A stretch of 21,531 nt of DNA. Origin: CAZIKB01 sp964539665 (lineage in GTDB: Bacteria > Zhuqueibacterota > Zhuqueibacteria > Oceanimicrobiales > Oceanimicrobiaceae). The stretch lies in assembly GCA_964539665.1 (NCBI GenBank), contig CAZIKB010000112.1, positions 1-21,531 of the forward strand, in the 5' to 3' direction. Positions within the stretch are counted from its first letter, which is position 1; the number at the start of each line of letters is the position of its first letter. The translations under genes were made by a program, and so were the position numbers. Below the pieces are notes generated by a model. The model was not told where the DNA came from. It saw only the letters and a program-made list of their open reading frames with translations, and did not search any database. Below are positions 7,336 to 15,435 of this stretch, in pieces.

Positions 7336-8271
7336 TCAGTAAACTAATCTGTCTGAGTTATTTTTACTAAGTGATATATTAGAATCCAATACAGTAAAAC
7401 TTTTTGATACCTCTGAGGTCTGTTGGCTTGAATCATCATGGACTCGTACCGTAAGTTGGTATATACCATCAGTAAAATACTCAAGTGGAACTTTTGAACT
7501 GTGAGCAGAAGTTAATCCAGGTTTGATATTTGTATATTTAAATTGCGATATTTGTGCTCCTTTAGCGTTGTAGAAAGTATAGAAGCAAGTATAAGTAGAA
7601 TTATCATTGCTTGAATAATATTCTAAATTATAGATTTCGAAATAAATGTACAAACCTTCAGATATCCCATGTGTAAATGTTCTACCCGCATTTGGCTCTA
7701 TATATCTGTGATTTTTAACATAAGGTTGTCCTTCTTTTGCAGCAGTTATCTTTTGACTAAATTGAATATCGCTGATTGACAATTTTTCCAATAGAAACGG
7801 TTTTGAATATAACCTTTTTTCTATTTTCGAGGAATGTTGTGTTTCCTGGTCCGTTATTATTACTATTAATTGATACGATCCTTGCGTAATACTAAAGGCC
7901 AAAAGCATTGCCCGAGCTTTTTCCAGCTCTTGAGTTTGCTTATAAGTGTCAACTTCAAATATATCCATTATAGAATAATGTTCAATTAAATTATCCTTTT
8001 CATCTAAAATAGAGAATTCAATATTGTATCCGGCTTGAAAACATCCTTTATGCTTAATGAATTGCAATTCATAATAGCTAACCTGGATATAAAATTCTAT
8101 ATATGTTTGGTTATTTACTCCCTGAAAATTGGAATAGTCAATCAAGAAATTGGGACCTTCACCATGGGATACCAGTGGTTTTTCTAATGTACCATTGTTA
8201 GGGCAAGGAGAACTCCCAAATAGTTTCGACACCAAAAACAGTAGTACAATAAGGTTATATCGTGTTTTCAT
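7336..8271 (-). CDS. Exported protein resembling the N-terminal region of GWxTD-domain proteins
   Basis: The 311-residue protein has a signal peptide (positive N-terminus, hydrophobic residues 6-20). Two beta-rich segments follow. The first has the pattern IEFYIQVSYYELQFIK .. YNIEFSILDEKDNLIEHYS, then a helix and GSYQLIVIITDQET. This is typical, as I remember it, of the region before the GWxTD motif in GWxTD-domain proteins of Calditrichota, KSB1 and Acidobacteriota. The second segment (about 190-295) ends in a strand reading DGIYQLTVRVHDD, as in an Ig-like or filamin-like fold. The GWxTD motif itself is absent, so it may be a stand-alone relative. Cys residues near the N-terminus (CPN) and in the first domain could pair. 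The start is backed by GGAGAA just upstream. It is probably periplasmic or at the cell surface; its function is unknown. Confidence 0.65.
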   Translation of the reverse strand: MKTRYNLIVLLFLVSKLFGSSPCPNNGTLEKPLVSHGEGPNFLIDYSNFQGVNNQTYIEFYIQVSYYELQFIKHKGCFQAGYNIEFSILDEKDNLIEHYSIMDIFEVDTYKQTQELEKARAMLLAFSITQGSYQLIVIITDQETQHSSKIEKRLYSKPFLLEKLSISDIQFSQKITAAKEGQPYVKNHRYIEPNAGRTFTHGISEGLYIYFEIYNLEYYSSNDNSTYTCFYTFYNAKGAQISQFKYTNIKPGLTSAHSSKVPLEYFTDGIYQLTVRVHDDSSQQTSEVSKSFTVLDSNISLSKNNSDRLVY

Positions 8272-8477
8272 TTATTCTCCAGCCACTTGATATTTTTTTA
8301 AAATAATATATGTTATCCTATTCTGTTATCGGAAAATAATTGTAGAAAATGATAGTTGGGAATATTTAAGGTGTGAAAAGAATGTAAGATACAGACTATT
8401 TCAGAACAGGTTTAGCAGCCACTTTTGGTTAAAGTGATTCTTTTTCGAATGATGCTTCTTTTCAAATGTAAATTTAG

Positions 8478-8506
8478 TTGACTTACAAATTTGAATTTCT
8501 TAATTT
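8478..8506 (+). promoter_or_regulatory. Candidate promoter for the M81 lipoprotein gene
   Basis: TTGACT (about 8478-8483) and TAATTT (about 8501-8506) are spaced by 17 bases in the 363-bp gap between divergent genes. The implied leader is about 120 bases. I see no other gene or structured RNA in this gap, which is otherwise AT-rich. Confidence 0.35.
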
Positions 8507-8634
8507 TTAATTATCCTTCACTGCTTATTGCGGATTTAACGCCTGATTGAATTGCGTTTATTTCTTCATTAAGTGGCTGAAAAGAATAGAATCGAAATCA
8601 TAAGTTGAAATAGTCTAAAAAGGAGGAAATCAAA

Positions 8635-10218
8635 ATGGGTAAAGCTAAAAAAATTGGTTCTGAGCAAATGTCCATAATTATGGATAGGAAGTTCGTTAAG
8701 CGAAAGATATTATTGAGTCTCACAATTCTTATCTTCATTACTGCGTTTGGCTGCAATAGCACGTCCAGCGAGGGGGGGAATATCAGGATTGCAGTTGCGC
8801 GTTTTTCACACGAAACCTGCACTTTTTGTCCGTCCCCGACTACTGTTGAAGATTGGGAATTTTACGGGCCACCAACACGTGATATACTCAATTCGAACCG
8901 GGGATACATTGGCGGTTTCAAAAATATGTGTGAAGAATTTGACGGCATTGAGCTGGTTGGTATCATTTCTCCCCGCGGTGCCCGAGGAGGTTCATCGGGA
9001 AGTTGGATTACTAAGAAAGCTTTTGATAAATATACAGAGCTCATGGTAGACGATTTGAGACAAGCAGGCCAGCTTGATGGTGTCTTTCTCTCGCTTCATG
9101 GCGCCATGGCGGTCACTGATGTATCCAGACCTGAAGCTGAAATTGTGCGCAGAGTGCGGAAGGTAGTGGGAGACATTCCTATAATGGTAACACTTGACCT
9201 GCATGCAAATGAAGATCATGAACTCTCGGATGCGGCGGATGCTGTTTTTATTATTAAGCGCTACCCCCATTATGATTCCGCGTTACAAGGGGAGCGTGCA
9301 GCACGTGTAATGCTCAAAACTATTCGTGGAAACTACAAGCCGACTGTGGCCACCAGAAAGCCTGGTGTGATTACGCCCAGTGTTTACCAGGGAACAGGTG
9401 TTTCTCCATCAATGGATATTATGGAACGCGCCCGAAGATGGGAAAATCGTAATCCAGACGCTTATGTCTCAGTGGCCTACGGATTTGCCTATGCAGATGT
9501 CCCGGAAGCCGGAGCAACGGTCATGGTTGTGACTAATAATGATCAAGAGCTGGCAGATGAAATCGCGGATGATATGTCTAACTTCATTTGGCGAATGCGG
9601 CAGGAATTTGCAGGGAAAAAACTACCCAAAACCAAAGAAGGAGTGGCCTTAGCCATTACGGCGGCAAATGCCGGTAAAACTCCAGTAGTAATCGCTGATC
9701 ACAGTGACAGAACCGGCGGCTCCACACATATTCTTGAGGAGCTGGTAAAACAGGAAGCCAGGAATTTTTGTATTACTACTCTCCGTGACGAGAAAGCGAT
9801 TGAAAAGTTAAAGTCGTCCGCGAAAATTGGTGATAAGGTGAGCTTGGAACTCGGTGGTTATTCCGATAAATTTGCAGGGAATCCCGTTAAGATAGAAGGA
9901 AAGGTTACATTTCTGGGTGACTATGGAAGAGGTGTAGCGGCGGTTCTTTCCTTTGGTGATAATAATCATATCATTTTAACTCAGCATCTAATGCAGGTGA
10001 CTGATACGGACATTTTTGCCCCTCTTGGCATTGATCTCGGAGGTATTGATATTATCGCACTCAAGTCCAGGGTCCACTTCCGGCGAGGATATTACGAGAA
10101 TGGTTTTGCCGGTGCGATCTTCGAGGTGGATGCGCCAGGATGGGGCCCAGCGGATCTGACCACGCTTCCTTATAAAAATATTCCGAAGGATATATATCCG
10201 GTTTACAGACGTGATTAA
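8635..10218 (+). CDS. M81-family metallopeptidase (MlrC-like) with lipoprotein signal
   Basis: The family is the zinc metallopeptidase MlrC, known for degrading linearised microcystin; most members have unknown substrates. Expected metal and active-site motifs are present in order: ARFSHET (Glu), SLHGAM (His), TLDLHAN (Asp and His) and RYPHYD (His), all in the first 220 residues. The DUF1485-type middle and MlrC C-terminal regions follow, with total length 527 against about 500 for the family. Unusually, the N-terminus has a basic stretch (KFVKRK), a hydrophobic helix and a lipobox ending FGC, so the enzyme would be a periplasmic or outer-membrane lipoprotein. AAGGAGG sits about 10 bases before the ATG; a second in-frame ATG about 14 codons later would shorten the long pre-signal segment. 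It is a single-gene unit that ends in a strong terminator. Confidence 0.87.
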   Translation: MGKAKKIGSEQMSIIMDRKFVKRKILLSLTILIFITAFGCNSTSSEGGNIRIAVARFSHETCTFCPSPTTVEDWEFYGPPTRDILNSNRGYIGGFKNMCEEFDGIELVGIISPRGARGGSSGSWITKKAFDKYTELMVDDLRQAGQLDGVFLSLHGAMAVTDVSRPEAEIVRRVRKVVGDIPIMVTLDLHANEDHELSDAADAVFIIKRYPHYDSALQGERAARVMLKTIRGNYKPTVATRKPGVITPSVYQGTGVSPSMDIMERARRWENRNPDAYVSVAYGFAYADVPEAGATVMVVTNNDQELADEIADDMSNFIWRMRQEFAGKKLPKTKEGVALAITAANAGKTPVVIADHSDRTGGSTHILEELVKQEARNFCITTLRDEKAIEKLKSSAKIGDKVSLELGGYSDKFAGNPVKIEGKVTFLGDYGRGVAAVLSFGDNNHIILTQHLMQVTDTDIFAPLGIDLGGIDIIALKSRVHFRRGYYENGFAGAIFEVDAPGWGPADLTTLPYKNIPKDIYPVYRRD

Positions 10219-10261
10219 TTAGAAATTCGATTTTTGAACGGCTCCATGCTGGCTAATTGAG

Positions 10262-10289
10262 AGGTTATTGTACATACAATAATCTTTTT
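10262..10289 (+). terminator. Intrinsic terminator after the M81 gene
   Basis: A 10-bp stem (AGGTTATTGT / ACAATAATCT, one G-U pair) with an ACAT loop is followed directly by TTTTT, 44 bases after the stop codon. Confidence 0.78.
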
Positions 10290-10352
10290 AATAATCAAAA
10301 ATTAAAACTTTGTTTAACAAGCATCATGGTTAAAAAGAGGCAGGTGAAATAA

Positions 10353-10429
10353 ATGGAAAAACCATTTCTCACAGTAAAGTCCTTGAAAAACTTGGCGAAG
10401 CCCGCCTGCTACCGATGGTAACAAATTAA
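10353..10429 (+). pseudogene. 5' remnant of a Ser/Thr kinase gene, frameshifted
   Basis: Read from 10358, this stretch encodes KTISHSKVLEKLGEARL, then stops at TAA (10427-10429). This is the same N-terminal signature (KTISHYKILEKLGEGG) that opens the kinase-type genes downstream. By hand count 33 of 43 bases match 13074-13116. The nearest ATG (10353), preceded by a GGCAGG-like site, is in a different frame and gives only 22 residues. The Gly-rich loop and the rest of a kinase are missing. It is best read as the leftover 5' end of a kinase gene lost by recombination, lying just upstream of the intact kinase at 10442. Confidence 0.65.
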
Positions 10430-10441
10430 TGGATAAAATAA

Positions 10442-13063
10442 ATGAGTGAATTAATCGGAAAAACTATTTCGCATTATCGGATATTAGACCAAATCGGGCA
10501 GGGTGGAATGGGCGTCGTTTACAAAGCTGAGGATACCAGGCTTAAACGAACCGTCGCCCTTAAATTCATGCCTTTAAATACTTTAGGGAGCGGCGAGGGG
10601 AAGAGTCGCTTTAACCGGGAAGCGCAGGCCGCCGCTGCTCTCAACCATCCGCACATTGCCACCATACACGAAATCGATGGGAGCGATGGACAGTTGTTTA
10701 TTGCCATGGAATACATCGATGGACATAACTTGAAGGTGATGATTGAAAAGGCGCCGCTGAAAGTGGAGGAGGCTGTCAGGATCGCCATCGACACAGCGGA
10801 TGGCTTGCAGACCGCCCATGAGAAAGGCATCGTCCACCGGGACATTAAACCGGCCAACATCATGCTGACTGAAAAGAGCCAGGTGAAGATCATGGACTTC
10901 GGTTTGGCTAAATTTGCCGGCAAAACGAAACTGACTAAAACGGACATGACGTTAGGCACGGCGGCGTATATGTCCCCGGAACAGGCACAAGGCATTGAAG
11001 TCGACAGTCGCAGCGACGTTTTTTCGCTTGGCGTTGTATTGTATGAAATGCTCACCGGCCAGAGTCCGTTCAAAGGCGACTACGAGCAAGCGGTGGTGTA
11101 TTCAATTTTAAACGAAGATCCGGAACCGATCACGGGGTTACGAACGGGCGTGCCCATGGAGTTGGAACGGATTGTCGACAAAGCGATGGCCAAAAGCCAG
11201 GATGAGCGCTATCAGCGCACCGACGAGATGCTGGTTGACCTGCGGGCATTGCAGAAAAAGCTTGCGGATTTGACCGGTGCCTCCAGAATTTCCAGTGTTG
11301 CCAGGCGACCCGGAAAAAAATTCGCTACCTGGCGGCTTTGGCTACCCTGGGGCATTGCAGCTTTGATGACGTTCATCGCATTCAGATGGTGGTTAGACCT
11401 GCAAAGCCCAATGCCTTCCCTTGTGAAACGGTGGACTATCGACCTTCCAGAATCTGCACCAATCGCACCAATAGGCTCTGCGCCGTCGGGCATTGGACTA
11501 CCAGCTCTTACGCTTTCATCGGATGGAACAAATTTAGTCTATGTAGCCAGCGTCGATAGTATAACGCAGTTATTTCTGCGCCCTATAGATCAATTTGAAG
11601 CGACTCCAATTTCTGGTACTGTTGGTGCTTATGGTCCATTTTTCTCTCCCGATGGTCAATGGGTTGGCTTTTTTACCGCCAATGAGATGAAAAAGGTCTC
11701 AATTGGGGGAGGCGTTCCTGTGTCTCTTTGTGAGGTTTTTACCCCCTATGGTGCAAATTGGGGTTTAGATGACCGAATTGTTTTTTCCAGCAACTTTGGT
11801 ACTGAACTTTCCTGGATATCCCAAGCTGGAGGGACTCCACAGGTTGTTAAAAAGTTGGATCGTCTTTTCTGGCCCGAAATTCTTCCAGGTGGCAAGGCTG
11901 TGCTTGTATCATCACTTACTGGGGGTGTTAGGGCAATCACTTTAGAGACCGGTGAAGAAAAGATTTTAATTGACCGAGGTCAATATCCAAGATACCTTAA
12001 TACAGGACACTTACTCTATACTCAAGGTGGAAGGTTGGAGGCGGTATCATTTGACCTTGGCAACCTGACGGTTACCGGCTCTCCAGTGCCAGTTCTTGAT
12101 CAGGTCAGAATTGAATCAACCTATGGTGGAACCCAATACACAGTTTCCCATGACGGAACTCTCATCTATCTTGCTGGCGCTTTTGAGGGGGAAAGCAAAC
12201 TCGTTTGGCTGGACCGAGATAACAACTTGATAGACCTTCAATTTGCAATTGACACGTACGGAGGATTTAAAATATCCCCAGATGGAAGTAGATTAGCGAT
12301 TCAGGTCGAAAATGCAAACGAAAATATATGGATCTTTGATCTTCTGCGTGGTTCTCGTTCAAAATTAACTTTGGAGGGAAATAACAGAAGGCCTGTATGG
12401 TCGCCGGATGGTAAATGGGTAGCCTTTTCTTCAGATAGGGCCGGAACCTTTAATTTATTTATGAAACAAGTAAGTGGTCAAGGTGAGATAAATAAGCTCA
12501 CAACAAGTGAAATAATGTACAATCCTTTTTCGTGGTCACCAAATGGACAACTATTGGCAGTCACAGAGACTCCAATGTATGATATTAAATTAGTAATGAT
12601 GAATGCTAACTACAACATGCAGCCATTCGCCAGCACACGTTTTGCTGAGTGGGGACCAGTTTTTTCCCCCGATGGCCGATGGATTGCCTATACTGCTGAT
12701 GAACAAGGGCGTTTTGATGTCTATGTTCAACCGTTTCCCCAAACCGGTGAAAGATGGCAAATTTCTCCCGCAGGAGGTGAGGAGCCGGTTTGGTCGCCGA
12801 GTTCCAATGAACTCTTCTATCGCAACGGCAGAAAATGGATGACCGTGGGTTATACCGCGAAATCCACTTTTAGTGCGGATGTACCCCGGATGCTTTTTGA
12901 AGGAAACTTTAGAAATGTTGGCGGTATATCCTACGATGTCTCCCGAGATGGCCAGCGTTTCTTATTACTAAAGTCCGGAAATGAAGAATATTCGCTTGAA
13001 AAGCTAAATGTTGTCACTAACTGGTTTGAGGAGTTGAAACGTAAAGCACCCAGAAGTAAATAA
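10442..13063 (+). CDS. Transmembrane Ser/Thr protein kinase with PD40/TolB-like beta-propeller
   Basis: The 873-residue bacterial Pkn-type kinase has a complete catalytic domain (about 12-275): GQGGMGVV loop at 19-26, Lys41, Glu60, HRDIKPAN with catalytic Asp134, DFGLAK at 152-157 and an AAYMSPEQAQG activation segment. One transmembrane helix follows (about 299-317, WGIAALMTFIAFRWWL). The outer part (about 320-865) is built of PD40/WD40-like repeats of the TolB type: FSPDGQWVGF, ISPDGSRLAI, WSPDGKWVAF, WSPNGQLLAV, FSPDGRWIAY. By family knowledge the propeller senses a periplasmic ligand or protein and the kinase phosphorylates cytoplasmic proteins. The kinase half is clearly richer in GC than the propeller half (hand count 34/60 at 10801-10860, 24/60 at 12301-12360). 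The start has no strong ribosome binding site. The next kinase-like frame begins one base after its stop. Confidence 0.92.
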   Translation: MSELIGKTISHYRILDQIGQGGMGVVYKAEDTRLKRTVALKFMPLNTLGSGEGKSRFNREAQAAAALNHPHIATIHEIDGSDGQLFIAMEYIDGHNLKVMIEKAPLKVEEAVRIAIDTADGLQTAHEKGIVHRDIKPANIMLTEKSQVKIMDFGLAKFAGKTKLTKTDMTLGTAAYMSPEQAQGIEVDSRSDVFSLGVVLYEMLTGQSPFKGDYEQAVVYSILNEDPEPITGLRTGVPMELERIVDKAMAKSQDERYQRTDEMLVDLRALQKKLADLTGASRISSVARRPGKKFATWRLWLPWGIAALMTFIAFRWWLDLQSPMPSLVKRWTIDLPESAPIAPIGSAPSGIGLPALTLSSDGTNLVYVASVDSITQLFLRPIDQFEATPISGTVGAYGPFFSPDGQWVGFFTANEMKKVSIGGGVPVSLCEVFTPYGANWGLDDRIVFSSNFGTELSWISQAGGTPQVVKKLDRLFWPEILPGGKAVLVSSLTGGVRAITLETGEEKILIDRGQYPRYLNTGHLLYTQGGRLEAVSFDLGNLTVTGSPVPVLDQVRIESTYGGTQYTVSHDGTLIYLAGAFEGESKLVWLDRDNNLIDLQFAIDTYGGFKISPDGSRLAIQVENANENIWIFDLLRGSRSKLTLEGNNRRPVWSPDGKWVAFSSDRAGTFNLFMKQVSGQGEINKLTTSEIMYNPFSWSPNGQLLAVTETPMYDIKLVMMNANYNMQPFASTRFAEWGPVFSPDGRWIAYTADEQGRFDVYVQPFPQTGERWQISPAGGEEPVWSPSSNELFYRNGRKWMTVGYTAKSTFSADVPRMLFEGNFRNVGGISYDVSRDGQRFLLLKSGNEEYSLEKLNVVTNWFEELKRKAPRSK

Positions 13064-13064
13064 G

Positions 13065-13403
13065 ATGATTAGCAAAACCATATCACATTACAAAATCCTC
13101 GAAAAACTCGGCGAGGGTGGCATGGGCGTGGTCTACAAAGCCGAAGACACCAAGCTTAAGCGCACGGTTGCTTTAAAATTCCTCTCGTACGTAGCTATTG
13201 GCAGTGACGAAGAAAGATCGCGCTTAGTTCATGAGGCGCAGGCGGCTGCCGCATTGGATTATCACAACATCTGCACGGTCTACGAAATCGACGAGGCAGA
13301 AGGACGCATGTTTATTGCCATGGCCTTTGTTGAAGGGAATTCAATCCGAAAGCATCCCAGATTTACGGAATTGTTGGAAAAATATTCAGGAGACAGTTCA
13401 TGA
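13065..13403 (+). pseudogene. Truncated Ser/Thr kinase: N-lobe joined to a TPR-kinase-like tail
   Basis: Residues 1-92 are a clean kinase N-lobe: ISHYKILEKLGEGGMGVVYKAED with the Gly loop at 16-23, Lys38, the alpha-C region and the hinge strand MFIAMAFVEG. The protein then switches to RKHPRFTELLEKYSGDSS and stops at 112 residues. HRD, DFG, transmembrane helix and sensor are all missing. The ending resembles the last residues of TPR-bearing kinases (a DPRFxxLLxK type tail), so an in-frame internal deletion of a full-length kinase is the simplest reading. It cannot be an active kinase. It starts one base after the stop of the preceding kinase, so it is probably still translated by coupling. Whether the small protein has a role, for example as a dominant-negative partner, is unknown. 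Confidence 0.75.
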
Positions 13404-13438
13404 ACAGTAAAACTATTCTAAATTTAGAAATCCAGTGA
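13400..13438 (+). pseudogene. Possible remnant of a further kinase start (12 codons)
   Basis: The ATG at 13400 overlaps the TGA of the truncated kinase (ATGA) and reads MNSKTILNLEIQ then stops. The opening MxSKTI matches the MISKTISHYKI start of the kinase fragment just upstream; 23 of 36 bases are identical without gaps. It may be the residue of another coupled kinase gene. The match is short and could be chance. Confidence 0.3.
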
Positions 13439-13488
13439 CAGAAAATAATAAATGAAACAAATGTTTGCATTTTCAGATAAAATAAGAT

Positions 13489-13836
13489 ATGAAAGCATTT
13501 GGACAAAGTCTTGAAAAAATTATCAAAAGTACAAATCAATTAAAGCAAGTGCGTAAGAAAGATACGCAAGTTGGTGATTTAGTGCTTATAACTACTCGGA
13601 ATTCCGCTTACACGATCCGCGTTCTTGAAGGCGGCATGTATTTGGTCTCTGGTGGTTGGTTCGATTGTAATGGTTTGTCTCCATTGAGGACAAAAATTAC
13701 CGGTTGCTCCTGGGGAGGCAGCGTAATTAAATTAGACATTTTAGCTGCTTGTGGTCTCTGTTTGGAGTTTGGCAATCGTGTGGTCACCAGTCCTGTTCAA
13801 AAAGTGTTTGTTCGAAAAGCCGAGGAACAGAATTAG
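13489..13836 (+). CDS. Conserved-looking small protein of unknown function, between kinase debris and phosphatase
   Basis: The 115-residue soluble protein has no signal peptide or membrane helix. A short basic, helical N-terminus (1-25) is followed by a beta-rich domain: VGDLVLITTRNSAYTIRVLEGGMYLVSGGWFD, a central GCSWGGS, and a closing strand RVVTSPVQKVFVRK. I believe similar short proteins with the TTRNSxYxIRxLxxGxxxVSGG .. TSxVQ pattern exist in other environmental genomes, but I know no function or domain name. Four Cys (one in WFDC, one in TGCSW, two in ACGLC) might bind metal. Position inside the kinase/phosphatase block suggests, but does not show, a signalling role. The start codon lacks a strong ribosome binding site. 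Confidence 0.6.
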   Translation: MKAFGQSLEKIIKSTNQLKQVRKKDTQVGDLVLITTRNSAYTIRVLEGGMYLVSGGWFDCNGLSPLRTKITGCSWGGSVIKLDILAACGLCLEFGNRVVTSPVQKVFVRKAEEQN

Positions 13837-13930
13837 GTGGATGCTTGTGCTTAAAATCAATGATAAATGGAACAAAAACTTAAAAGAGATTTAAAGTCTT
13901 TAGATGAAATATATGTTAGGAAAATAATCG

Positions 13931-13959
13931 TTGACAATATAATGTTAATTGTGTAACCT
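13931..13959 (+). promoter_or_regulatory. Candidate promoter for the first GAF-SpoIIE phosphatase gene
   Basis: A consensus TTGACA at 13931-13936 and TAACCT at 13954-13959 are spaced by exactly 17 bases. A perfect TATAAT also lies at 13938-13943 but lacks a good -35 partner. The gap 13837-14080 holds nothing else I can identify. If real, the phosphatase can be made independently of the kinase upstream. Confidence 0.45.
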
Positions 13960-14080
13960 TTTATGTTTCAAATAAATCGTTAAATATTCCCTTACCCTTC
14001 CAGAATCTAGAACAGAAATATACAGTCTTAGAAGAGATTAATGACATCTTTCTTTTTGAAAAATGACTCAGGAGGCTAAT

Positions 14081-15424
14081 TTGTCTATACTAAATTCAAA
14101 GTCTGGTTCAATCTCCGTTAATAAAGGAAATCCAGAAAATGATCAATTAATCGCGCAACATGAAAAAGAAATCCTGCGGCTAAAATCAGCCGTTGAGGAA
14201 TTGACCGTGTTGAATGACCTCGCCATTGCAGCAAGTCTCTCTCTTGAAGTAGACCAGATGTTAGACATTATTGTAGAAAAGTCAATCAAAGCAGTCAAAG
14301 CAGAACAGGGCTCTATATTGTTAGTTACAGAAGAAGTAGATACCCCTCTAAAAACACTCATTCGTCAGGCCGACCACAGAAGTCGACTGTTAACTTACAA
14401 AGTGGGCACCCATATTACAGGTTGGGTGTTGAAGCATCAGCAGCCATTAATGATCGAAGACCTGGTCACAGATTCACGATTTCGTCCGACAGAAAAAGAA
14501 CGCAAAGAAATCCGTTCGGTACTGTGTGTCCCCATACGATTAAAAGCCAAAATTATTGGCATTCTAATGGTGACGAATAAAAAGACTCTTGAACCATTCA
14601 ACGAAAATGATTTGCGATTACTTTCAATCATAGCCGCGCAGTCTGGTCAACTCATTCGTAATTCTCAACTGCAACAGGAGGCGCTCGAGAAAAAACGACT
14701 GGAACAAGAGCTGGCAATGGCTCGCAAAATACAATTTTACCTTTTACCCCAAAAAACACCTGAAGCCAAAACCCTTGAAATTTACAGCTATTTCAATCCT
14801 GCAGACGAAGTCGGTGGAGACTATTTTGACTATTTTCCTTTAGCTGATGATAAAATAGGGATAGTCATGGCGGACGTTTCTGGACACGGCGCTTCCGCAG
14901 CATTAATTATGACCATGGCAAAAGGTATATTGCACTCGATTACACATAAGTTTGAAACAGCGGATCAAATTCTTGCCGAAACGAATACAATTCTAAGTTC
15001 AATAATTCCTAAAGAAATGTTTGTGACCATGATCTTCCTGGTGTTTGATTTAAAGAAAAAGATTTTGCGTTATTCTAATGCTGGACATAATCCATTGTTG
15101 TTTTTCGACAGCCGTGTCAAAGGTTGCCAATTGGTAGAGCTGCGTGGTTCGGCATTGGGGCTCACAAATTTATCTGTATACAGGGAGAAGGAGATTTCAT
15201 TAAATCCAGGAAATCTTTTTGTAATTTACACCGATGGCGTCACAGAAGCCTTTAATGAGCAAGGTGAAATGTTTGAAGAGAGTCGTTTGATTCAAGCCGT
15301 TGAAGAAGTAGTCTCAGAAAATTCAAGGAATGTAATCGAGCATGTTAAAAGTCAACTTCAAGAATTCACAGCTCAAGCTCCCCAAAGCGATGATGTAGCT
15401 ATGATAGCTGTGAAAATTACTTAA
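14081..15424 (+). CDS. GAF-domain PP2C/SpoIIE-type protein phosphatase (RsbU-like)
   Basis: The order is: coiled coil (about residues 25-55), GAF domain (about 55-195, including GSILLV, GWVLKHQQPLMIEDL and SVLCVPIRLKAKIIGILMV), linker helix EQELAMARKIQFYLLPQ, and a SpoIIE/PP2C domain (about 220-447). Metal-binding acids are all present: EVGGDYFD, MADVSGHG, IYTDGVTEA and the final SDDVAM. By family knowledge such proteins dephosphorylate Ser/Thr-phosphorylated regulators, typically STAS-domain anti-anti-sigma factors, under control of the GAF ligand. An in-frame ATG at 14063 exists, but AGGAGG (14070-14075) lies inside that reading and sits 5 bases before TTG at 14081, so I choose TTG (447 residues). 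It is a paralogue of the gene at 18557. No anti-sigma or STAS gene is in the window. Confidence 0.9.
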   Translation: MSILNSKSGSISVNKGNPENDQLIAQHEKEILRLKSAVEELTVLNDLAIAASLSLEVDQMLDIIVEKSIKAVKAEQGSILLVTEEVDTPLKTLIRQADHRSRLLTYKVGTHITGWVLKHQQPLMIEDLVTDSRFRPTEKERKEIRSVLCVPIRLKAKIIGILMVTNKKTLEPFNENDLRLLSIIAAQSGQLIRNSQLQQEALEKKRLEQELAMARKIQFYLLPQKTPEAKTLEIYSYFNPADEVGGDYFDYFPLADDKIGIVMADVSGHGASAALIMTMAKGILHSITHKFETADQILAETNTILSSIIPKEMFVTMIFLVFDLKKKILRYSNAGHNPLLFFDSRVKGCQLVELRGSALGLTNLSVYREKEISLNPGNLFVIYTDGVTEAFNEQGEMFEESRLIQAVEEVVSENSRNVIEHVKSQLQEFTAQAPQSDDVAMIAVKIT

Positions 15425-15435
15425 CCTGAATTATT

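Noticed and set aside
8747..9049. 100-residue plus-strand frame overlapping the M81 gene
   Set aside because: It is in another frame of a strongly conserved enzyme gene and has low-quality, Arg/Pro-rich content.
10519..11073. 184-residue open frame on the minus strand inside the propeller kinase
   Set aside because: It lies fully opposite a conserved kinase domain in its most GC-rich part, where antisense frames stay open by codon bias; no family pattern or ribosome binding site.
13938..13943. Perfect TATAAT as an alternative -10 box before the first phosphatase
   Set aside because: No acceptable -35 lies 16-18 bases upstream; TTGACA at 13931 with TAACCT at 13954 fits spacing better.
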